The notes below the pieces were generated by a model that saw only the letters and a program-made list of their open reading frames with translations, did no database searches and was not told the origin of the DNA. 12,626 nucleotides of DNA, taken from Rhodobiaceae bacterium. Lineage in GTDB: Bacteria; Pseudomonadota; Alphaproteobacteria; Parvibaculales; Parvibaculaceae. Both the position numbers and the translations under genes were made by a program. Positions 7,419-12,626 of this stretch are shown here, piece after piece. Where the stretch lies: contig NVWR01000002.1 in assembly GCA_002746275.1 (NCBI GenBank), forward strand, positions 398,157 to 410,782. The letters run 5' to 3'. Numbering within the stretch: position 1 is the first letter of the stretch; each line of letters opens with the position of its first letter.

Positions 7419-8627
7419 GTGAACGTCGAGAAGATTGTCCGGTCCGGTCTGTGCAGCGGTTGTGGTCTATGCGCCGGGATTTTGGACGACGGCAAAATCA
7501 AGATGGAAATGTCGCCCGACGGGTTTTTGCGGCCCGTCGAGACAGCAGATATTACACGCGTCGAACAAGATGCCATTGAGGCGACCTGTCCCGGCATTAC
7601 CCTTGCTCATGAGACGGCAAGCGATGTCCCCTACAATCCGGATTGGGGACCCATCATCACCTCGCGTGCTGGTTTTTCTAACGATCCGGAAATACGGCGG
7701 CTCGCCTCCTCGGGCGGGGCCTTGTCAGGCATTCTCCATTACCTTCTGGAATCGGGATCAGTCGACTTTGTCGTCCATGTCGGCATGTCGAAATCGACGC
7801 CTTTCAGAAACGAGCTTTTCGAGAGCCGGACACGCGAGGAAATCATCGAACGTGCAGGATCAAGGTATAGCCCCGCCGCACCGCTGATGAAGATCCGTCA
7901 GGCCTTGCAGTCGCCAGGCCGCTTCGCCGTGGTCGGGAAACCTTGTGATATTGCCGGGCTTAGGAATTACCTGCGACAAAACCCGACATTGAATGATCGG
8001 ATACCAGCGCTTGTCTCTTTCTTCTGCGCCGGTGTGCCTAGCGAGGCGGGAACTCTTGACCTCCTTCGTGAACTTGGTGTCACTTCAGGAGATCTCGCCT
8101 CATTCAAATATCGCGGCGATGGCTGGCCGGGGTTTGCGACGGCGACATCACATGACGGCACAGTCCGGCGGATGGACTACGATACCTCATGGGGCACAAT
8201 CCTCAATCGACATTTGCAGTTCCGGTGCAAGATTTGCCCCGATGGGACCGGCGAATTTGCCGACATTGTCTGTGCTGATGGCTGGCATATGGATAAAGAG
8301 GGCAATCCCGATTTCTCCGAACGAGAGGGGCGCAGCGTCATCCTGACACGGACCAAGAATGGGGAAAATATCGTGCAGGCAGCGATGAGCGGTGACTACA
8401 TTCGGACCGAGCCACTTGACCTAAATCTACTGCCCGCCATGCAGCCCTTTCAGAAACGCCGCAAACAGCTGGCCCTTTCCCGCCTAGCCGCCCTGGTGGT
8501 TCTCCTGCGGCCGACCCCCCGTTTCAGAGGCCTGCGGCTTTGGCGCGCAGCGCTCAAGGGCGGCGTCACAGCGAATCTCCGTAGTTTTCTTGGCACATTC
8601 GTACGAATTACAGGAATTCGCAGATAG
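7419..8627 (+). CDS. Coenzyme F420 hydrogenase/dehydrogenase beta subunit-like iron-sulfur protein
   Basis: The protein has 402 residues and starts at a GTG with GAGG 8 bases upstream, overlapping the end of the pyruvyltransferase gene. Cys12, Cys15 and Cys18 (CSGCGLC) with Cys57 (CPG) form a ferredoxin-like [4Fe-4S] site. The FrhB/FdhB N- and C-terminal domains follow, with LASSGGALSGIL, GSRYSPAAPL, VVGKPCDIAGLRNY (Cys176), FFCAGVPS (Cys203), and FRCKICPDG...ADIVCADGWH (Cys270, 273, 285). In methanogens this fold binds FAD and passes electrons to F420. Here the partner is a pyruvyltransferase, and relatives in surface-glycan clusters have no established reaction that I know of, so the family name should not be read as F420 chemistry. 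A redox or flavin-dependent change of a sugar or its pyruvyl group is a guess. The C-terminal tail, from about residue 340, is basic and unrelated to the catalytic core. Part of it recurs at 10723-10782. Confidence 0.88.
   Translation: MNVEKIVRSGLCSGCGLCAGILDDGKIKMEMSPDGFLRPVETADITRVEQDAIEATCPGITLAHETASDVPYNPDWGPIITSRAGFSNDPEIRRLASSGGALSGILHYLLESGSVDFVVHVGMSKSTPFRNELFESRTREEIIERAGSRYSPAAPLMKIRQALQSPGRFAVVGKPCDIAGLRNYLRQNPTLNDRIPALVSFFCAGVPSEAGTLDLLRELGVTSGDLASFKYRGDGWPGFATATSHDGTVRRMDYDTSWGTILNRHLQFRCKICPDGTGEFADIVCADGWHMDKEGNPDFSEREGRSVILTRTKNGENIVQAAMSGDYIRTEPLDLNLLPAMQPFQKRRKQLALSRLAALVVLLRPTPRFRGLRLWRAALKGGVTANLRSFLGTFVRITGIRR
8550..8609 (+). repeat. Left copy of the FrhB-tail homology
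   Basis: This is the intact C-terminal stretch of the FrhB-like gene, from ALK to LRSFLGTFVRI. It matches the relic at 10723-10779 at the protein level with one codon gap. The differences are spread so that the reading frame is kept. It is listed so that the pair can be compared. Confidence 0.5.
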
Positions 8628-8640
8628 ACTGCCATGAGTG

Positions 8641-10656
8641 TCAATGACTGGGCTGAAGCCAACCATTGGCGCGCATTGCGTCGGTTATTTTCTCCGAAAG
8701 CATGCTCGAACCTTCTGCATTCAAATGATCGTCATCGAAATACAGCGACGCCCCATTGAGTTGGGCTACGCAGCGGTCCGCTACATACGTATTGCAAAAA
8801 ATCTCCTCAGGGCGAATTCGAATGAGATTGGGATGGTCGGGAAGAAGATCCAGTTGCTCTCGTGTATTTCTGGTTCGATCCCTAAAAACATCGAAGCTGG
8901 TCGAAAGGGATTCTTTACGGTCGACCTTGAACCAGATTTCTTTCGCGAGATGTACAGGAACGCGCCAACCTACTTCGGGGACAGGATAGACCAAGACGAC
9001 CCGCTTACTATCTGTCAGCAGATCTTCTACGGTTCTTCGATAAAGTGCGCCAATCTGATCAATTCGTGTTGGGTCGGTGAGAAAATCCTCACCACTGCCA
9101 AGCGGGACAGCATAAATGGGTTCACCCATTTCCACCCTCCCTTCCTTATTGTCAAACGGCACCCCCTCAATATAGAGAGCCCATCGGGCAAATAGGACGA
9201 TAACTTCGATTTCCCGGTCTGTGCTCAGTGTGTCAAAAACAGCATTGTTGAAGCGGGGACATTCATCGATCATATCGTTACGGCGATACCCTAAAGCAGG
9301 TGCACAACCCGCATAGGAAAAATATTTGAGAGAAATAGAGTCCTCGGCCAGACTACTCGCAAGTGCATCACTGAGCGCCATGGCATGACTGTCACCCCAA
9401 ATCGCTGCAGTGCGTGGCAAAGAAGAATCCGAAATACACGCGTTGTCAGGCTCAATATATTTTCTATCGCTGGCAAAACATTGTTTCCATGAATCGGTAG
9501 AGAATGTTGGTTGTTCAATTAGTACCGCTGCCGCAGCAGGCAATCGCCTTGGGAAACCGTCTGATCGAATAGTGAGCGAACCGACACCTATGAGAACAAT
9601 GGAAAACACAGCAGCAAAGAAAAAAATTGCTTTGCGCGAGAATACATTTCTCTTCCGGAAAGGCTGTTCAACAAATCTCCACGATAGATAAGCAAGGACA
9701 ATGGACATGCCGCTGAGTATCAATAATTCACTATTGCTTAGGTCATCAAGACTTCGAATTCGCGCGAAGGCAAACAATGGCTGGTGCCACAGGTAAGCGC
9801 TATAGCTGACAAGCCCGAGCCCCACAACTGGCTTCAGGCGCAACCCCGCACCAACAAGAGTGTCACCATTTGCATAGCTGATGATAAGAGCAGCCCCAAG
9901 CACAGGCACAAGTGCGGAGACACCGGGGAACGGCACGGAGGCGTCGTAGATGAAAACTGGCGCCAGAATAAGAATGAGGCCCAGCGAGGAGAGCCCCTGC
10001 CGTAGGAAGATCGAACAGTCCCGGCGCGGAAGCGTAATCGCAAGAAGAGCGCCGACCCCAAGTTCCCAGGCGCGCGTCGGAAGTAGATAGAAGCTGGCAG
10101 CCGGATGAGTTCGCGACATCCATTCTGAAAGGAAAAGGCTCGCTATCACCGCGCAGAACAGAATGGCTGTGATCAATCCGCGTTCGGTTTTTCGCAGCAT
10201 AAGCAAAAGAAGCGGAAACAGGACGTAGAATTGCTCCTCAACTGCGAGACTCCAAGTATGCAGAAGCGGCTTCAGCTCATTCGCTTCTGCAAAGTAATTT
10301 GTCTCTCGCCAGAAAAGAACATTAGAAGCATATAGATTTACGGCGACGAGACTCTGGCTGAAGCTTTCAAGCTCCTCAGGCAACATCCAAGCCCAAGCAA
10401 AGGGGAGCGTCACGACGCAAACAAAGAACAGCGCCGGTAGAATACGCCGAATTCGACGTTCATAAAAATGGACGATCGAGAACGTCCCACCAACTATGTC
10501 TCTATAAATGAGTCCGGTAATTAGGTAGCCACTAATTACAAAGAAAACATCAACTCCGACAAAGCCACCACTGAACACATCAAAACCAGCATGGAACAAA
10601 ATCACAGGAAGGACAGCGAGCGCACGCAACCCGTCGATTTCAGGGCGGTAATTCAT
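8641..10656 (-). CDS. OafA/YrhL-type acyltransferase with C-terminal SGNH domain
   Basis: The protein has 671 residues. The first 360 or so form an acyltransferase_3 domain with about ten membrane helices. It opens with YRPEIDGLRALAVLPVILFHAG (His22), followed by GGFVGVDVFFVISGYLIT, FYERRIRRILPAL, and HTWSLAVEEQFYVLFPL. A periplasmic SGNH hydrolase-like domain follows. Its nucleophile motif is WGDSHA with Ser423, and its Asp641-x-x-His644 pair (DDDHLN) lies near the C-terminus. Such two-domain proteins move an acyl group, usually acetyl, across the membrane and place it on O-antigen or another glycan; OafA of Salmonella is the known case. The start ATG at 10656-10654 has AAGGAG upstream on the - strand. 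It is the last gene of the - strand series and converges with the FrhB-like gene, 13 bases apart. The 139-base gap before it is unusual in this compact series. Confidence 0.93.
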   Translation of the reverse strand: MNYRPEIDGLRALAVLPVILFHAGFDVFSGGFVGVDVFFVISGYLITGLIYRDIVGGTFSIVHFYERRIRRILPALFFVCVVTLPFAWAWMLPEELESFSQSLVAVNLYASNVLFWRETNYFAEANELKPLLHTWSLAVEEQFYVLFPLLLLMLRKTERGLITAILFCAVIASLFLSEWMSRTHPAASFYLLPTRAWELGVGALLAITLPRRDCSIFLRQGLSSLGLILILAPVFIYDASVPFPGVSALVPVLGAALIISYANGDTLVGAGLRLKPVVGLGLVSYSAYLWHQPLFAFARIRSLDDLSNSELLILSGMSIVLAYLSWRFVEQPFRKRNVFSRKAIFFFAAVFSIVLIGVGSLTIRSDGFPRRLPAAAAVLIEQPTFSTDSWKQCFASDRKYIEPDNACISDSSLPRTAAIWGDSHAMALSDALASSLAEDSISLKYFSYAGCAPALGYRRNDMIDECPRFNNAVFDTLSTDREIEVIVLFARWALYIEGVPFDNKEGRVEMGEPIYAVPLGSGEDFLTDPTRIDQIGALYRRTVEDLLTDSKRVVLVYPVPEVGWRVPVHLAKEIWFKVDRKESLSTSFDVFRDRTRNTREQLDLLPDHPNLIRIRPEEIFCNTYVADRCVAQLNGASLYFDDDHLNAEGSSMLSEKITDAMRANGWLQPSH

Positions 10657-10684
10657 AGTGCCTTTGCTCCTTTTTGTCGGAAAT

Positions 10685-10747
10685 GGAGCTCTGTCATAAA
10701 CTCAGTGGTACCAGGCACACAGGCCCTTAAGCTTATGACAAAGCTCC
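10685..10747. repeat. 15-base inverted repeat upstream of the acyltransferase
   Basis: The left arm, 10685-10699 (GGAGCTCTGTCATAA), and the right arm, 10733-10747 (TTATGACAAAGCTCC), pair at 14 of 15 positions around a 33-base loop. The repeat lies 29 bases upstream of the acyltransferase start on the - strand. No T-run is next to either arm, so a terminator is not supported. It could be an operator for the acyltransferase gene, an mRNA hairpin in its leader, or a remnant of an inserted element. The right arm runs into the relic at 10723-10795. Confidence 0.55.
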
Positions 10748-10795
10748 TCCGTAGTTTTTTCGGCACGTTCATGCGCGTTCTTAGAAGAACAGCGA
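10723..10795 (+). pseudogene. Remnant of an FrhB-like gene's 3' end
   Basis: An open + strand frame here reads ALK..., then LLRSFFGTFMRVL. The FrhB-like protein ends in ALK..., then NLRSFLGTFVRI. Allowing one codon gap, about 12 of 19 residues are identical and most changes are conservative. The DNA is more diverged than the protein: the 40 bases from CTCCGTAGTTTT onward match at roughly 29 positions, and many changes fall at third codon positions. That pattern suggests descent from a real coding sequence. There is no start codon or body of a gene, so it is a fragment. Its frame stays open until a TGA at 10831-10833, inside the antisense of the methyltransferase. It could be chance similarity of short basic tails; I consider homology more likely. 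Confidence 0.45.
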
Positions 10796-11473
10796 TCAGG
10801 ACTTTCGTCCATACAGACAGATTTGGGTCATGAACAAATGACGGGCACGCCCCCCCGTCATCCCATTGATCAGCCTGGCCTTACGCCCCATGGGCGTCAG
10901 TGGCTCGACTTTGTCCACGATCACACCGGCACCAACAAACATTTTTTCAAACGAAGAAGGCGTGAACCAGCGCAAATGCGTCGCGTCCATGACGCCGCTT
11001 TCCGCCAGTTCCCATTTCCCCTGAATAAGATTTCGGATGACTTTATGATGGCTGACGTTTGGCGAACTTGCCATGATGCACCCCTGCGGCTTGACTAGGG
11101 CAGCCAGGCGATCAACCGTCTGCCACGGGTCGCGCAGATGCTCGAGCACTTCGCTCATGATGAGAACGTCGAAGGTCGGCTCTGACCAAGGCAGCTCAAT
11201 TGTTTCGACGTCACCCACGATCACTTCCGAGAGCCGCTCCCCCGCAGCCTCCGCCGCGCTCGTGGAAATATCCATACCGACATACCGCCCGCACTTGCCT
11301 TCCTGAAGGGCGTATTCTCCCGTGCCACCAGCGCCACAGCCCAGCTCAAGAATTACGGCCTTAGGGTCTGACGGCAGAGCATCAATGAAATCGCGCCGCA
11401 CGCCAGAAAAATAGCGTGGGGGTTTCTCAGCATACTCGGTCGGCTCCATGTTGCTTCTCTTGCCTACACTCAT
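10796..11473 (-). CDS. Class I SAM-dependent methyltransferase
   Basis: The protein has 225 residues. SAM motif I is VILELGCGAGG (residues 40-50) and the ribose-binding acidic residue is Asp68 in VGMDIS. FDVLIMSEVLEHLRDPW follows at about 101-117, and SPNVSHHKVIRNLIQGKWE continues, a pattern common in Methyltransf_11/23 proteins of polysaccharide clusters. Related proteins are often fused to, or next to, glycosyltransferases and are thought to methylate sugars or chain ends. The ATG at 11473 overlaps the stop of the upstream glycosyltransferase (ATGA), which favours it. An in-frame ATG at 11449 with AGAAG upstream is a fair alternative and would remove eight residues. The substrate is unknown. 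Confidence 0.87.
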   Translation of the reverse strand: MSVGKRSNMEPTEYAEKPPRYFSGVRRDFIDALPSDPKAVILELGCGAGGTGEYALQEGKCGRYVGMDISTSAAEAAGERLSEVIVGDVETIELPWSEPTFDVLIMSEVLEHLRDPWQTVDRLAALVKPQGCIMASSPNVSHHKVIRNLIQGKWELAESGVMDATHLRWFTPSSFEKMFVGAGVIVDKVEPLTPMGRKARLINGMTGGRARHLFMTQICLYGRKS

Positions 11474-12309
11474 GGCCGTTCATACCCCAACATGGTTGCA
11501 ACCTCGCCTGGATCACGGCGCGGACGCCGCTCCAACTCCTCACGCCGGCGCTGCGCACGGGCACCGTCCCAACCCGCCAGCCGAAATTGCGTGCGCCATA
11601 GAGACCAGCCGGTCCTGGAAAGGATTGTCACCGTCGTGACGATAGGAAGACGGTGACTCCATTTTTTTTGAAGATATTTGTACGCCTGCACATATGCCCC
11701 GCTTAGAGACAATACAGGGACGCTGTTATGCACGACTGGGGCATGAACAACATAGACCCCCCGTCCTTTGTCGGCGGCGGCGAGAGCAATATCCGTCGCA
11801 TAGAGATGGAACCCTGGAAGGTTTTCGTCGAAACGCAAACCCGAACGCCGGTTCACAACGATGACCAGCTCATCGATGGTCGTCACAGTGGCAGGGGCAT
11901 CAAAGGCTTCACCCAGTTCCCGTTCAATACCCGACGACCATACGCGCCCGACATGTGACCCGTCCGGCCTGACACCATAAATACCGATGATGGCCCAGTT
12001 CGGATCCTTCTTCTCAATGGCAGCAATGCCCGCAAGAAGCTGCGCGTCCCAATTTTTCGGAAAATAGACGTCCTGATGGACAAGAACAACAATGTTCCCA
12101 TCGGTCTCGTCGAGTCCGGCATTGTAGGCCGCAGCAGCGGATGAAAACCCGCGTTTGGCCACAAGTCTGTCCCGACAAGAGTGGAGAAGTGGCGAGGCGA
12201 GCAAATTCGCGTTCAGAACCTGCTCATTGTTCACGGCCGCTACAACATCAAAAGGTGGCCGTTTTGGCGACACTCCGTCGACATTGTTTGTTGATCGCTG
12301 GTCCGTCAT
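11470..12309 (-). CDS. Family 2-like glycosyltransferase
   Basis: The protein has 279 residues and no membrane segment. It resembles the Glyco_tranf_2_5 (PF13712) branch of GT-A folds. DVVAAVNNEQVL is at the N-terminus, AAAYNAGLDETDGNIVVLVHQDVYFP (about residues 58-84) takes the place of the DxD metal-binding region, and FHLYATDIALAA (His168, Tyr170, Asp173) matches the conserved HxYxxD of this group. It probably adds one sugar to the lipid-linked repeat unit in the cytoplasm. I chose the ATG at 12309, which overlaps the acetyltransferase stop (ATGA). A GTG two codons upstream is possible. The C-terminal 40 residues are rich in Arg and Glu. It is the only clear glycosyltransferase in the window. 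Confidence 0.83.
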   Translation of the reverse strand: MTDQRSTNNVDGVSPKRPPFDVVAAVNNEQVLNANLLASPLLHSCRDRLVAKRGFSSAAAAYNAGLDETDGNIVVLVHQDVYFPKNWDAQLLAGIAAIEKKDPNWAIIGIYGVRPDGSHVGRVWSSGIERELGEAFDAPATVTTIDELVIVVNRRSGLRFDENLPGFHLYATDIALAAADKGRGVYVVHAPVVHNSVPVLSLSGAYVQAYKYLQKKWSHRLPIVTTVTILSRTGWSLWRTQFRLAGWDGARAQRRREELERRPRRDPGEVATMLGYERP

Positions 12310-12626
12310 TCCCACGTTCCCATATTTCGATCAAGAAACTGTTTCTGGTCATTCGACATTAAGGTGTCAGCTTCGGCTCGGATATGATCATCCGACCAAT
12401 CCCACCATTTGATTGCCAAAAGCTTTGTGATCGTCTCATCGTCAAACCTTCTCCTTATTTCCTTCGCAGGGTTTCCCGCTGCAACGACATAAGGCCCCAC
12501 ATCTCTCGTGACCAGCGCATGAGCGCCTATCACCGCTCCATCGCTAATCGTTACACCGGAACAGATTGTCGCTCCACGGCCGATCCAAACATCATTTCCA
12601 ATATTGATGTCACCGCGCGACCATTC
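12306..12626 (-). CDS. CatB-type hexapeptide-repeat acetyltransferase, partial (5' end outside window)
   Basis: The reading frame is open to the window edge, and 106 codons plus a stop are present. The segment GDINIGNDVWIGRGATICSGV, then DGAVIGAHALVTRDV and YVVAAGNPAKEIRRRF, is the left-handed beta-helix signature of the xenobiotic acetyltransferase (CatB/Vat) group. The tail KWWDWSDDHI is also typical of that group. In glycan loci such enzymes use acetyl-CoA to O- or N-acetylate sugars in the cytoplasm. The internal GTG at 12533 is not the true start, because the conserved repeats continue upstream of it. The stop overlaps the start of the glycosyltransferase gene. The catalytic His of this family would lie in the missing part. 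Confidence 0.9.
   Translation of the reverse strand, partial: EWSRGDINIGNDVWIGRGATICSGVTISDGAVIGAHALVTRDVGPYVVAAGNPAKEIRRRFDDETITKLLAIKWWDWSDDHIRAEADTLMSNDQKQFLDRNMGTWE

Noticed and set aside
8628..8640. Bidirectional terminator between the convergent genes
   Set aside because: The gap is only 13 bases and I see no hairpin with a T-run within it or in the adjoining gene ends.
8638..9195. Open + strand frame of 185 codons
   Set aside because: It lies antisense to the SGNH end of the acyltransferase, whose motifs are intact, and its translation shows no family pattern.
8577..10786. Composite transposon or insertion sequence bounded by the 40-base similar segments
   Set aside because: The segments are direct, diverged and in coding frame. 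There is no transposase, terminal inverted repeat or target duplication, so recombination between alleles explains them better.
1..12626. CRISPR array, tRNA, rRNA or phage genes
   Set aside because: No regularly spaced repeats, tRNA-like folds, ribosomal RNA segments or phage proteins were seen.

Overview
The window is a polysaccharide (O-antigen, capsule or exopolysaccharide) biosynthesis locus. It looks like an alphaproteobacterium: moderate GC, the rfbC-rfbB-rfbD-...-rfbA order, ATGA-overlapped genes, TTG/GTG starts, and a pyruvyltransferase next to an FrhB/FdhB-like protein. The lineage is inferred from style and gene content. No rRNA, tRNA or marker gene is present to confirm it.

Left half, + strand (208-8627). 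After an AT-rich leader (1-207) come rfbC, rfbB and rfbD, a membrane-anchored SAM methyltransferase, and rfbA. The four rfb products make dTDP-L-rhamnose from glucose-1-phosphate. A gap of 146 bases follows, then a multi-pass O-antigen polymerase/ligase-like protein, a polysaccharide pyruvyltransferase, and a 'coenzyme F420 hydrogenase beta subunit'-like iron-sulfur protein.

Right half, - strand (reading from 12626 down to 8641). These genes are a CatB-type hexapeptide acetyltransferase (cut by the window edge), a family 2-like glycosyltransferase, a class I SAM methyltransferase, and a large OafA/YrhL-type acyltransferase with a C-terminal SGNH domain. The first three are joined by ATGA overlaps. 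The two halves converge at 8628-8640, where only 13 bases separate the stop codons.

Taken together, the genes supply an activated sugar (dTDP-rhamnose), a polymerase or ligase, one transferase, and many decorating enzymes: pyruvylation, two acyl/acetyl transferases and two methyltransferases. This fits a heavily modified surface glycan. No flippase, initiating transferase or export gene is visible, so the locus must extend beyond the window.

The most unusual signal is at 10657-10795, between the acyltransferase and the methyltransferase. It holds a short + strand reading frame that resembles the C-terminal tail of the FrhB-like protein 2 kb to the left. I read this as the scar of an earlier allele, left when the acyltransferase block was brought in by recombination. 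A 15-base inverted repeat overlaps the start of this relic.
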